In this document: positions 33,886 through 46,375 of the stretch, piece after piece
How positions within the stretch are numbered: the first letter of the stretch is position 1
Layout of the letters: the number at the start of each line of letters is the position of its first letter
Assembly: GCA_030765065.1 (NCBI GenBank)
Contig: CM060990.1
Coordinates: 215,799,290-215,863,289 of the forward strand
Source: Deroplatys truncata
Taxonomy: Eukaryota; Arthropoda; Insecta; Mantodea; Mantidae
Reading direction: 5' to 3'
Length of the DNA: 64,000 nucleotides
Translations under genes and position numbers: made by a program
The notes under the pieces: generated by a model
Database searches by the model: none
Told to the model about the DNA's origin: nothing
The model's input: only the letters and a program-made list of their open reading frames with translations

Positions 33886-34920
33886 ATGGTTAGGGATCAC
33901 AGAGGCGTCACACAAAATCAGTTCGTGAGGTATCCCGCAACAAAAGAACTGATGGAAGTAAGAATCGGGGAAATTAAAATTGAAAATAATAAACCCGACG
34001 ACTCTGAAGTGCCATTAATATCTATTAAGACAGGTGAAAAGGTGTTACCCGCAATTTTGGATTCAGGTGCTACTACATGTGTATGCTCAACAAGACTATA
34101 CATGCAATTAATTAACAATGGAATACAGATAATGAGCCTTCCTACATCTAATCTAATATGTAGGGTCGCAGTTGGAAAATCTGGCCAAATAATAAAGAGG
34201 TAATGTTTGTTAACAGTAAACATTGAGGAAGAAATCTTTGAAATAATGTTCTTAGTTGTAAATGATTTAAGTAGTGATATTATACTGGGTTGTGATTTCT
34301 TAGAGGAATATTGAGTTAAGATTTATTTTGAAAAGCATAGTGCTTTTATTCAAAAGGAAGATCTCATTTTAAGTGCTCCTTTCATTAAGGAACAAATTAT
34401 TCCAATTGAACGCACGCCTGAAGAAATGGAACTTGTTGACTCGGAACTCTTTCTACAAAAAGTAATGATTGACAACACCGAGATTGTAAATATGCGTACT
34501 GTAGAAGAAAACGGACAGAGAGACCGGTTTATTCAGGAAGGGACCGCTATACCGACCGATCTCCAGGTAGTAAGCCCAGGTATGACCCAGCAACGGGAGA
34601 AAGAGGAGACAAAAGGAAGAAATTCTTCAGAAATGCAACGATGTCAATGGCCTGAACAATAAACACCAAGAAATTAAGTGGAATATTCAGATTGGTGATA
34701 AAGTACTATTACGTAATAAATCGTGGTCCAATAAAATAAAGAAGGAAAACCAAAGATTAATGATCTATTACAAGGGACCGTATGAAGTCATCAAGAAATT
34801 TGGTACGGATACTGCTGAAATTGCTGATATTAAAAATGGAAAAAGCTTAGGAAGATTTCATAAAACCTTGTTGAAGAAATATAAACAACCATCGGAAGAG
34901 CAACAACAAAAGAATATAGA
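33886..34920 (+). pseudogene. protease-like and integrase-end-like region of the LTR fossil
   Basis: The DSGATTCV motif identifies a retropepsin-type aspartic protease. Later sequence resembles the C-terminal end of Ty3/Gypsy integrases (a GDKVLLRN block and a YKGPYEVIKKFG block). The region between is much shorter than a complete pol. Confidence 0.75.
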
Positions 34921-36002
34921 GGAAAATGAAAAGTAACGGGTAGAAAAGAAAGAAGAAAGACCAGTAAATGAGAAGTAAAACTGAAAGCCAGTTAGGTATA
35001 ATACGGTTGCTCAACTAGGTTGCTAACTAGGGTTGAAAAGGGTGTAAATAAAAACAAAATTGCTTAACATTGATTTGTATATAAAATAGAATATTAGGGA
35101 TATTGAATATAATATAAATTTATAATAAATATACTGTTTATATTACTTGTTAGACTCATATAGACATGTTAAAATCTAGTATTAGTGTAACGTGACACAG
35201 AAAAGGACAACAATAAGTGTTATTTGGGGCGAGAAATAAATGTCCAGAGGTATTAAGTTGTGAATAAAGAAGAATGTGTGTGTGTGTGTATGAATTATTA
35301 GAAATGTCAAAAGGAATGCTGTATGGATGATGAAGTAAAATATTTTGTATTAAAATTCAGGTATAAATGTCTAGCATAGTGAAGTGATAAGATCCGCGAG
35401 TACTCCGCGTGTACAAGAATAACTATAGCCAGAAGAAAAGTTAAGATTAATGCGCGAATCAAACAAAATAAGAAGGAGATAAAAGAGAATATTAAAGATT
35501 AAGTAAAGGGGGGAATAAACATTATTATGGATGAAATGAAATAAAGTAGAAATGAAATAAAATATTATTACGGATGAAATAAAATAAAATAGAGACACGT
35601 ATAAATAGATCAGAAAGTAAAAGAACGTGAAAGGAAACAGACACAAGAAAATATGCCAGAGGCCAAAACCCTTAATAAATACAGGAAAGGCTAGCTGGAG
35701 GAACAGTTAGGTTCTATTGAAATCGCCGAGTGCTCACCGGCGTACGAAACAAAGAAACGGATGTGCTAGTCACTCATGCGAACAGAAAATTAAATCAGCC
35801 ATGAATAACGAGAAACAGTAGAAACGCTAGTTGAGCCTAAGGGTATTGAAATTGAACCAATGAGAGAGAAAACGCAGAGGAGCCAGATAACCAATAAGGA
35901 AGATTAAATGTCACGTGAATAGTAAAACCAGGGAACAAAACTAGAAAAGAGGCGTGAAATAGATTTTGGTCTAGGAGCAGGAGCGCGTTTTAGACACGCG
36001 AA

Positions 36003-36215
36003 AGATGGAACACTTTGTGTCGGGAAACGTTAGGAGGAGGATGTAAAACTTTGTGTCGGGAAACGTTAGGAGGAGGACGTAGAAACTTTGTGTCGGGAAG
36101 AGCTATGAGTAGGATGTAAAACTCTGCGTTGAGAAGAGCTAGGATGAAGACGATCTAGTTTGTGTTGGGAGGAGATAGAAAGAGAATGTTAGAATTCTAT
36201 ATCGGGAAAAGAGAT
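36003..36215. repeat. Degenerate tandem repeat in the LTR element's 3' non-coding region
   Basis: Five to six copies of a roughly 40-base unit containing ACTTTGTGTCGGGAAACGTT and AGGAGGA, decaying to the right. It lies between the last coding-like part and the right LTR. Confidence 0.75.
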
Positions 36216-36622
36216 AGGGTAGCTAGGGATGACAAAAGTCATATTGTGAGTAAAGGAGAAGTAGAATAAATTCAAGGGTAAAAGCACGGAGACTGTAACG
36301 GGGGAAAAACTGATAGGAACGCGTCTTGTGTGAAGGGCCTGCAGTACGAAAACAGTGTGGATCTTCATAATAAATGGGCCATTGAGAGGAGTTGTGAGTA
36401 TCATTCACCTCCCATCCACACAATCCCTGAGGTAAGATTCTCGTAACCCATCATCCTCTACCTGAGCAGCCGGCAATCACCTGAAACCCTACACCAAGAC
36501 CTTACCAACCAGAAAACGTTCCCTTTATTTTCCAAACCCCGCTACAATAGGAAGGAATCGTTAGAATGTAAAGAAAGAAACAACGATTAAAATTTCCTTT
36601 AACATCCAGGATTGGGGCATTA

Positions 36623-37288
36623 TGAGACAGAATGTGCCGGAATTAATTTTATTATGTGCTAATTTATTCAGTGTTTAATTTAATCTATAAATTATATATG
36701 TGTACAATGTGAAAACAATGTAAATAGTAATTTTTGTATAATGTAATATTTGTCGTGTACATAATGTTCCTGTTTCACTAGGTTTAGAACGCCTTGAAAG
36801 CTGCAGTTAAGGTAGAAACGTGATGTTCACATGGTCAACGAAAACGGGATCTTTTGTGTATGAATAGAAGGGTAAAGTTTTATGACTCTGTTTCCGCTCC
36901 GGATGTATGGAGCGAGGCAAATATAATATAACGGCAGTTTTACCGTTGACTTTTAGTAGAGGACCGTACAAAGTGTAAGACAGACAGTTGAGTTCGCAGT
37001 ACACAGTAGAAGGCAGTACACAGGGGAAGACAGTGGTGATACGTGAACAGGATCAATATGTAGTGTTAGAATGAGGAAGTAATAATAAATAGCCATAAAG
37101 CAAACGTTCCAGTGTGTAATCAATTCCTCTATAAGCTCCCATTGCCACAACTGAGATCGACGAGCTTATCAAATGTCATGATAGGCAGAGTCCATGGTAA
37201 AATCACCGCTGAGATCCATCTAGCCAGGGTAACAGCGAGGACTACAAGACGAAGCCACGTTGAAACAGTATGCTGGGGTAACAACGCA
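36623..37288 (+). repeat. Right LTR
   Basis: 666 bases, starting TGAGACAG and ending CGCA, followed by the 4-bp target repeat ACGG. Confidence 0.87.
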
Positions 37289-38425
37289 ACGGATAGTTAG
37301 GCAAGCTTGAGAGTCGAGAAGCATAGCTGCACAAAAGCATCTCACACCGGAAGGACAGCGGAGGCTTTGCAGCTTCAGCGTACAGACTGGGTACAGGGCT
37401 AGTCGGAAAGGCCCCTGTAGCGAGTCTTATACTACGATGATGAACGGTATTCAAGCGACGTAGCACAGATGGACGTGCCGATGAATAGTCAATGCACCCG
37501 CAATCAAGCTAGGATCGGACCAAGGAGCGATAAAGACGCAGAATGGTCCGATCAGATCCCCAGGATGTGCCACATAAAGCACGTAAAATGTTAGGAGAAC
37601 GGTCACACTTTGCTTTTAAAAAGGAAATTTTAGAAGTCCAGCTCAGCTTTCGATCAAAGATCAACCCCAAAACTTTCACCTCGTCTGCAAATGGAAGTAC
37701 CTTCGGCCCATGATGGAGAGAGCGGGGAGGGAAAGCCTTCCGGCGCCAGAAGTTGATGCAGACGGATTTCTCGGCGGAAAAATTAAAGCCGTTGGCGTTA
37801 CTGCAGGCGTAGAGACGGTCGATACAGCTCTGGAGACGGCGTTCGAGCAGACAGGTCCGCCGTGAACTACAATAAAAGGCCAAATCGTCAACGAAAAGAG
37901 ACGTTGAAAAGCCAGGTGGAATACAATAAAAAAGGGGTTAATAGTAATTGCAAAAAGTGTGACACTGAGTGCAGAGCCCTGCGGTACACCGCTGTCTTGA
38001 ATAAAACGACTAGATAAAACGGAGCCAACAGTTACACGAAAGATGCGGACCGCCATAAACTCCCGAAGAAATAAGGGAAGATGACCGCGTAAATTCCATA
38101 CGTGAAGTGTACGTAAAATGCCGCACCTCCAACATGCGTCATAAGCTTTCTCTAGGTCAAAAAACACAGCTACTTTTTGACACTTTCTCAGATATCCGTT
38201 CATAATATGCGTCGACAGAGACACCAGATGGTCGACGGTAGAGCGATGGCGATGAAATCCGCGATGAAATCCGCACTGAGCCTTCGCTAGAAGTTTCTGA
38301 GACTCAAGCCACCATGTCAACCGCCCGTTGATCATGCGCTCCATCTCCTTGCAAATGCAACTGATGAGGGAGATACGGCGGTAACTGGAACGTAGTTGGC
38401 GATCCTTCCCAGACTTAAGTATAGG
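37289..38425 (-). mobile_element. I-group LINE copy J, 5' part (RT)
   Basis: This continues copy J beyond the LTR element; the first four bases are the target repeat ACGG. It encodes the RT thumb (37466-37293) and the palm (38344-37509) with FFDLEKAYDACW and SGVPQGSALS. The catalytic block is altered. An in-frame duplication of about 12 bases has produced a repeated GFHR in the palm. Copy J is 5'-truncated at 38425, inside the region for PILKPGKDRQ, and is joined to the tail of copy K. Confidence 0.86.
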
Positions 38426-38610
38426 TGATGATGAGATGTGGTTTAAGGGCGCTCAACAGCTAAGGTCAACAGCGACCTTACAAAGTTTAAAATTGAAAGT
38501 CCAAAAATAAAATATGGGTAAAAAACCGCATAGACAAAAACACTATAAATCAAGCCATCGTTGTATAAAATTTATAATCCAGAAATTAAAATACGGGACA
38601 CAAACCCGCG
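38426..38610 (-). mobile_element. I-group LINE copy K, 185-bp 3' end
   Basis: Only a TGATGATGAG tail, a decayed hairpin and part of the 3' untranslated region. It lies between copies J and L with no other DNA on either side. Confidence 0.82.
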
Positions 38611-38916
38611 TATGATAAGATGGGGCTTAAGGGCGCTCAACAGCTAAGGTTATTAGCGCCCTTACAAGGTATAAAATATAAAATGTAAAAGCCAAAAAAC
38701 TAAAAAACCACACACAGACCCGCTTGGTCAAAAACACTATAAAACACAACAGACCAAATACTAAAATCTACACACTAAAATCATGGTCAATAAAAGACTA
38801 AAACGTGTCAAGAGCTGTAGAACGCATGGGACATGAGCGCCATTATGTCCACACTTGAGGAGTGCCCCCATTAAAAAGATAATATAAAACCAAACAGTCA
38901 CAAGGCGCTAAGCACA

Positions 38917-41519
38917 TCAAATGCGACGGCTAAAACCAATGTTAGTGATAAAACGTAAAAGACATTGTACAGCATGTGCGTCATGTGCCAAAACTTTCGC
39001 TATGCCAACAGGCAGAATCACGCGAACGCGCAATGGAGCTAAAACTTGACACTCTGTTAAAATGTGACGCACCGTTAATGGCATATCACACTGACCACAC
39101 AGTGGTGCAGAGTCACCACTAAGCAGGTATATAAGACTAAAAGGGCAATGTCCAATTCGTAGACGTGCTAAAATCACCTCTTCCAGGAGAGAACGAGAGG
39201 AGGGCTCCAGATTAACGGGAGAGGTTTAACCTCCCGCAACTTGTTTCCCCGGGGGGCCGTCATCTCATCGCGCCAAAGCGAGAGGATGTGGCGACGCAAA
39301 ATAACACACGAATCTGACGAGGGAACAACAGAGGTAAAAAATCTGGGTAATAAAATCGACGATTTGGCAGTGGCGTCGGCAGACTCGTTCCCTTAGATGC
39401 CAAAATTGAAATTGAAGCCGTTGGCGTTACTCCAGGCGTAGAGACGGTCGATACAACTCTGGAGACGGCGTTCGAGTAAACAGGTCCGCTGTGAACTGCA
39501 ATAAATGGCGAAATCGTCAACAAAAAGGGACGATGAAATTCCAGGTCGAATACAATCAACAATGCGGTTGATAGCAATCGCAAAACGTGTGACAATGAGT
39601 ACAGAGCCCTGCGGTAAACCGTTCTTTTGAATAAAACGACCAGATAAAACCGAGCCCACACGTACACGAAAGACCGGTCCGTCATAAACTCCCGAAGAAA
39701 TATGGGCAGACAACCGCGGATATTCCATGCGTGAAGTGTAAGTAAAATGCCGCCCCTCCAACAAGTATCATAAGCTTTCTCCAGGTCAAAAAATACAGCC
39801 ACGGTTTGACACTTTCTCAGAAATCCATTCATAATATGCGTCGACAGGGACACAAGATGGTCGACGGTAGAGCGATGGCGACGAAATCCGCACTGAGCGT
39901 TCGCTAGAAGTTTCTGAGACTCAAGCCACCATGTAAACCGCCCGTTGATCATGCGCTCCATCACCTTGCAAACGCAACTGGTGAGGGAGATAGGGCGGTA
40001 GCTGGAAGGTAGTTGGCGATCCTTCCCAGGCTTAAGTATAGGGACAATGGTGGCTTCGCGCCAAACGGAAGGAAAAAGGCCGTCTTGCCAAATACGGTTA
40101 TAGACCCGTAAGAGAAAGAGTTTACCGTCGGTTGAAAGGTTCTTTAACATCAGGACATGAATGCCGTCCGGCCCAGGAGCGGAGTGCCGAGAGCAATGAA
40201 GAGCGTGCTCCGGCTCCCTCATTGTGAAAAGTTCATTATAACACTCGGTATTAGCAGACCGAAAATTAAAGCTGGCGGAAACCAGCCGGTCTTTGATAGA
40301 GCGAAAGCCGGCGAAATAATGGTCTGAACTGGAAACCGCCTCAAAGGCAGCACCCAAAGTGTTAGCGATGGGAGCCGGATCCACTATGGTGGCATTAGAA
40401 ACCTGAAGGCCAGAAACAGTACAATGCGACACTTTACCTGAGAACCGACGAAGTTTATCCCAAACAACGGATGAAGGCGTAAAGCGATTAAAAGACACAA
40501 CCAAACGAGCTCAAGATGCCTTCTTGCTATCCTGAATAATGCGACGAGCCCTGCCGCGCGATTGTTTAAAAGTCACCAAATTATCAAGTGTAGGGTGACG
40601 CCGAAACACCGTAAGTGCAGTTCTACGCGCACGCACGGTGTCCCGACAATCCTCGTTCCACCATGCAACAGGCATTCGCCGAGGTTGAGAGGATGAATGG
40701 GGAATTGCGCGTTCGGCTGCAGAGAAAACCGTAGACGTAAGCTGCTGCACTAGTTGCTTAATGTCGGTGAAGGGCTGGTCGTCAAAATGCACGAGGCTGG
40801 AATACAAGCTCCAGTCGGCTTTTGAGAATATCCAGGTAGGTGCTCTCAAATGCTGTACGTGGTGTGACAGAAGAGAAACGATGCAGGGGTAATGGTCGCT
40901 GGAGTAGGTGTCAGCGACGACGTTCCACTGCAGACGACTAGCAAGCTGGAGTGAGCAAACGGCAAGGTCCAAGTAAGAAAATGTACCGGAAGAATCAGAA
41001 AGAAACGTAGGCTCACCCGTATTCAGAATAGAGAGATTGAACTGGTAAAAAATGTCGGAAAGAAGAGTTCCCCTCGCACAAGCCCTTGGCGAACCCCACA
41101 AGGGGTGATGGGCATTAAAATCTCTCAACAGAAGAAATGGTGTTGGGGGAGCGGACAGGAGAGCTCGAATATCCGCGGGAGCATGGGGACGATAGACGTG
41201 AATATACAGAGCAATCAGAAAAGAAAAAACCGGGTAACTGCAGTCTAATGGCAACAGCTTGCAAGTCGGACGTAAGAGTGAGACGTTGTAAATGAACGTC
41301 GTTACGCACTAACAACATGACACCTCCATGAGCAGGAGTACTCTCCTCCGGTTCAAGGTCGTAGCGAACCGGAATATATCCTCGGATATCAAAAGGATCA
41401 TGAGGGCTTAGCTTAGTCTCCTGCAAACACACGACCATAAACGAATGGGAACGCAATAAAAGTTGCAGTTCCGCCCTATGCGATCGTACACCACGTACAT
41501 TCCAGGTCAGGAAAGCCAT
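38917..41519 (-). pseudogene. LINE ORF2 of copy L, RT fused to RNase H end by deletion
   Basis: The endonuclease (start MAFLTWNVRGVRSHRAELQ at 41519) is in two frames that change near 41200. The RT is in a long frame, 40504-39260, with FDLEKAYDTCW; its later part runs in a shifted frame, while 39764-39393 carries SLFVDDFAIYC. Near 39405 the sequence jumps from the RT block (AWSNANGFNF) to the RNase H block (NESADA region), deleting over 1 kb. The C-terminal knuckle CGQCDMPLTVRHILTEC survives at 39177-38917. Confidence 0.84.
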
Positions 41520-41564
41520 TAAGAAAAAAGCGATAAAATGTCTACTTAGAAGGGCGGCTTAAAA

Positions 41565-42854
41565 TTACCTTTTCTTTAACCTTTGGGCTCGGGCTTTTGC
41601 TATGGAGTTGGTCAGACTCCATGACCTCCTCGAAGGGAGGGCCCACGCGCTCAGAGCCAGAAACCGATTCAAGCGCCGAGAATCGGTTCTGGGTGGCGAT
41701 GGGAGAGGGGTGCCGCTGAGGACGGCTTGTCTCAGGGGCTTCCTGGGACTGCGACCTCCGAGGAGGAGAAGGTGAACTCTGCTTGCTGTGAACACGCGGA
41801 GTGTCTTTTAAAAAGCCTTCTCTTCGAAGTTTCTGCTTCGGCTTTTTCTCAGTGGCTGGTGACTTTATAGATTTGGCCCAGGTTTATAGGGCTTGGTAAA
41901 AGTAGCTGACCATGGACAGCCGGACGGTAGTGGTGGTCAAGACAGTCATGGTCCAAGTTTGAGTCCCAGCATCCTTCCGGGGTAATGGCGAGGCAACAAC
42001 AGAACTAAATGTTCCCAATCGCAGGAGCGAAGGTTGGCGCGCATGGTAACGCCTCCGGGCTTCGGCGAAGGAGAGTTTCTCCTTTACCCGGATCTCCTGG
42101 ATCGCCTTCTCGTCGTCATAAGACCGCGGACAGTCGACAAATGAAGCAGAATGTGACCCTTTGCAATTGACGCGGACGGTGGCTGTTGAACAGGCACCTA
42201 AGTGTGAGGGCTGGCTACATGTTGCACAGATGTTAAAATCACTCTTGCATGAGACTTGCGTATGCCAAAAACGTTGGCATTTTAAATAACGAATAGGTCT
42301 AGGAATATAAGGCCTCACAAAAATCCGTTCGTACCTTGCGGAGATTCTCGTGGGCAGATCGACGCCATCAAATGTTAGAAAAAGAGTACGAGTAGGGACC
42401 AATACGCCGTCGCGTTTGGCCTGCACTTGATGAACCGCTTTCACCTTCTGCTCTGCAAGATATTCTACCAGGCCTTCCTCCGATATGCCATCGAGGCTAT
42501 GCGTGGTGACAACGCCTCGACAAGAATTCAAGGTGCGGTGCTTCTCAACACGGATAGGATAACCGTGGAGAAGCGTAGCGCGCAACAGGGACTTACTCTG
42601 CTGTTCGATTTGGTTTGAACCAACAGGGAACCAATCCGAAGACGAGTGCAGGTCTGAACCGCACCTGAAATAGCGTCAAGTCCCTTCTGGATAATAAAAG
42701 GGTTCACCTTCTCAAACGTTTGACCTTCCTCAGTTCGCGAAATCACTAAGTAACAACCAGTTGTTGCTGGTGATACTTCTATTGCAATCACTTTACGGCG
42801 CTTGTTATTTATAATGGAGAAAGGGTGCTCCATAGCGAAAAAATCCTCCACCAT
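41565..42854 (-). pseudogene. LINE ORF1 of copy L, broken
   Basis: It starts MVEDFFAMEHPFSIINN at 42854. The conserved GCYLVISRTEEGQTFEKVNPF block follows, then a frame change near 42590. The knuckle region has CQRFWHTQVSC and CATCSQPSHLGAC; the first Cys of knuckle one is kept as LKC but the Gly before His is Trp. The C-terminal Ser/Pro-rich tail is in a third frame from about 41890. Confidence 0.82.
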
Positions 42855-43468
42855 TGCAACAGTCTCCGACCTCGGGCTCTGACTTCCCGCGCGTTACCTC
42901 TGCTTGGGTGAGTGGCCCATCTATACCTATTTCACCCCAGGGTCACACCTCCCAGAACATAGACAGAGGGACCCAATCACCGTCAGAAGTCAGCAGCTTA
43001 TACAATGGCCCCCCGCGGGACTGCAGTTGAACTGCGGATACGAACACATACCCTACATGACGACCCCGTGTGGTGGGGATGACGGCATTACCCACTCACC
43101 CAGCTGCGCACCCAGTGCGCGGATATCCGTCAGGCTGTGTCCAAGGAGGATTTAAATAAAAAGATAAAAGAAACTAAAAGTGTGTGGGCGTTTCGCACGC
43201 AAGGTAGGCCGGCGAAGAAGTAAAAGAGACGTGTAAATGAATGGGCGTGGGGCGAAATGTGGAGGAGGATAAGAGAAGAAAGAAACGATGGCGAGGCGCG
43301 ACATGGAATGAATGCACAGAACGCACGAGAGCCTACCTTGAGTCCCCCGGTCACGAGAACGAACCCACCTCGACCGGACGGGGATGAACGGATGAAAATG
43401 GCGATGAGTGACTGGGGAACACCCGGGTACGCCAAACCCGTACTCACATAAGGGGAGCCCCCGGAGGG

Positions 43469-45049
43469 AACCGTCCGTTAATCACGCGCTCCATACCCTT
43501 GCAAATGCAACTGGTGAGGGAGATAGGGCGGTAGCTGGAAGGTAGTTGGCGATCCTTCCCAGGCTTAAGTATAGGGACAATGGTGGCTTCGCGCCAAACG
43601 GAAGGAAAAAGGCCGTTTTGCCAAATACGGTTATAGACCTGTAAGAGAAAGAGTTTACTGTCGGCTGAAAGGTTCTTTAACATCAGGACATGAATGCCGT
43701 CCGGCCCAGGAGCGGAGTGCCTAGAGCAACGAAGAGCGTGATCCAGCTCCCTCATTGTGAAAAGTTCATTATAACACTCGGTATTAGCAGACCGAAAATT
43801 ATAGCTGGCGGAATCCAGCCGGTCTTTGATAGAGCGAAAGCCGGCGGAATAATGGTCTAAACTGGAAACCGCCTCAAAGGCAGCACCCAGAGTGTTAGCG
43901 ATGGCAACCGGATCGACTATGGTGGCATTAGAAACCTGAAGGCCAGAAACAGTACAATGCGACACTTTACCTGAGAACCGACGAAGTTTATCCCAAACAG
44001 ATGAAGGCGTAAAGCGATTAAAAGACTCGGCAAAACGAGTCCAAGATGCCTGCTTGCTATCCTGAATGCGACGAGCCCTGGCACGCGATTGTTTAAAGGT
44101 CACCAAATTATCAAGCGTAGGGTGACGCCAAAACACCCTAAGTGCAGTTCTACGGGCACGAACGGCGTCCCGACAATCCTCGTTCCACCATGGAACTGGC
44201 ATTCGCCGAGGTTGAGAGGATGAACGGGGAATTGCGCGTTCGGCGGCAGAGAAAATCGTATACGTAAAGTGCTGCACTAGTTGGTTAATGTCGGTGAAGG
44301 GCTGGTCGTCAAAATGCACGAGGCTGGAATACAAGCTCCAGTCGGCTTTGGTGAATATCCAGGTAGGTACTCTCGAATGCTGTACGTGGTGTGACAGAAG
44401 AGAAACGATGCAGGGGTAATGGTCGCTGGAGTAGGTGTCAGCGACGACGTTCCACTGCAGACGACTAGCAAGCAGGAGTGAGCAAACGGCAAGGTCCAAG
44501 TGAGAAAATGTACCGGAAGAATCAGAAAGAAACGTAGGCTCACCTGTATTCAGAATAGAGAGATTGAACTGGTAAAAAATGTCGGAAAGAAGAGTTCCCC
44601 TCGCACAAGCCCTTGGCGAACCCCACAGGGGGTGATGGGCATTAAAACCTCCCAACAGAAGAAATGGTGTTGGGAGAGCGGACAGGAGAGCTCGACTGTC
44701 CGCGGGAGCAAGGGGAGACGATGGAGGTGAATACACAGAGCAAACAGAAAAGAAAAAACCGGGTAACTGCAGCCTAATGGCAACAGCTTGCAAGTCGGAC
44801 GTAAGAGTGAGGCGTTGAAAAAGAACGTCGTTACGCCCTAACAACATGACACCTGCTTGAGCAGGAGTACCCTCCTCCGGTCCAAGGTCGTAGACGAACC
44901 GGAGTATATCCTCGCAGATCAAAAGGATCGTGAGGGCGAAGCTTAGTCTCCTGCAAACACACGACCATAGGTGAATGGGAACGCAATAAAAGTTGCAATT
45001 CCTCCCTATGCGATCGTACACCACGTAAATTCAACGTCAGGATAGCCAT
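43469..45049 (-). pseudogene. LINE ORF2 of copy M, endonuclease and start of RT
   Basis: MAILTLNLRGVRSHREELQ starts at 45049; the frame shifts once near 44870 and then runs open to the junction. SWN is changed to TLN in the first endonuclease block. The later blocks YSSDHYPCIVSLL and the RT lead-in WREATIVPILKPGKDRQ are kept. The GDFNAHHP block has Gly for Asp (GGFNAHHP), a likely loss of a catalytic residue. Confidence 0.85.
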
Positions 45050-45068
45050 AAAGAAAGAGATAACCTTC

Positions 45069-46375
45069 TTACTTAGATCGGCGGCTCAAAATTACCTTGT
45101 AATTAACCTTTGGGCTCGGGCTTTTGGTATGGAGTTGGTCAGACTTCATAGCCTCCTCGAAGGGAGGGCCCACGCGCTCAGAGGCAGAACCCGATTCAAG
45201 CGCCGAGAATCGGTTCTGGGTGGCGATGGGTGAGGGGTGCCGCTGAGCGCGGCTTGTCCTAGGAGCGTCCAGGGACTGCGACATCCGAGAAGGTGAACCT
45301 TTCTTACCGCGCGCACGCGGAGGGTCCTTCAGAAAATCTTCCCTACGAAGTTTCTGCTTTGGTTTCTTTTCAGCGGCTTGCGACTTCAGTGACTTGGGAC
45401 CAGCGTTAGATGGCTTGCTAACAATACCAGATATGGACGGCCGGATGGTAGTGGCGGTTAATGCAGTCATGGTCGAGCTCTGAGTTTCGGCATCTACTCG
45501 TGGTACTGGCGAGACAACTGAACTAAATGTACCAGATCGCAGGAGCGAAGCTTGGCGCGCATGGTAACGCCTCCGGGCTTCATCGAAGGAGAGTTTTTCC
45601 TTTACCCGGATCTCCTGGATCGCCTTCTCGTCCAAGTACCGCGGACAGTCGGCAAACGGCGCAGAATGAGACCCTTCACAATTAACGCAGACGGGGGCTG
45701 TTGAAAGGTACCTTCGTGTGAGGGTTGGCTACATGATGCACAGATGGTAACGGCACTCTTACATGCGACTTGCGTATGTCCTAAACGTTGGCATGTGAAA
45801 CAACGCAGAGGTCTAGGAATATAAGGCCTCACAGCATTCCGTTCGTACCCTGCTGAAATGCTCGTGTTCAGATCGACGCCATCAAATGTTAGAAACACGG
45901 TACGAATGGGTACCAATACGCCGTCGCGTTTGGTGTGCACTCGATGAACCGCTGTCACCTTCTCGTCTGCAAGATATTCTACCAGTTCCTCGTCCGATAT
46001 ACCATCGAGGCTATGCGTGGTGACAACGCCTTGACAGGAATTCAAGGTGCGGTGCTTCTCAACACGGATGGGATAACCGTGGAGAAGTGTGGCGTGCAAC
46101 AAGGTATTACTTTGTTGATCGGACTTACTCTGAACCAACAATGAACCGTTGCGTAGGCGAGTGCAGGAATGAAGAGGTCCAGCAATTAAGTCATTGCCCT
46201 TCTGGATGATAAAAGGGTTCACCTTCTCGAATGATTTTCCTTCCTTTGTACGCGTAATCACTAAGTAACAACCAGCTGTTGGCGGTGCTACTTCTGCTAC
46301 ATTAACTTTTCGGCGCTTGTTGTTTATAATGGAGAAAGGGTGCTCCATAGCGAAAAAAATCCACCACCATTGCAA
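45069..46375 (-). pseudogene. LINE ORF1 of copy M, one frame change
   Basis: The N-terminal part (46375-45602) starts MQWWWIFFAMEHPFSI and holds knuckles one (CFTCQRLGHTQVAC) and two. A frame change near 45700 puts the third knuckle and the MDEKAIQEIRVKEKLSF block in another frame (45635-45069). Otherwise it is close to F. Confidence 0.84.

Larger units (their letters stand above)
30766..37288 (+). mobile_element. Ty3/Gypsy-like LTR retrotransposon fossil, broken
   Basis: A 6.5-kb element inserted in LINE copy J, with long terminal repeats at 30766-31423 and 36623-37288 that begin TGAGACAG. Parts seen in order: left LTR, a coiled-coil gag-like region, an aspartic protease-like region with the DSGA catalytic motif, an integrase C-terminal-like segment, then a long purine-rich stretch and the right LTR. 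I could not see a reverse transcriptase. The element is broken, with several breaks. The LTRs differ at only about 2% of positions by eye, so insertion was recent compared with the decay of the LINE around it. It lies antisense to the host gene. Confidence 0.88.
38611..43468 (-). mobile_element. I-group LINE copy L, both ends present, internally deleted
   Basis: From 3' to 5': tail and hairpin (decayed), ORF2 with a large internal deletion, ORF1, and a 5' untranslated region reaching the family 5' terminus near 43468. It is about 1.2 kb shorter than copy F. The missing part spans the end of the RT through the start of RNase H. Its 5' terminus is joined to the interior of copy M. Confidence 0.86.

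Noticed and set aside
38325-43575. J as the missing 3' half of M, with L and K inserted between
   Set aside because: J and M overlap by about 107 bases but differ at roughly 9 positions there, too long and too divergent for a target duplication; M also differs in age.
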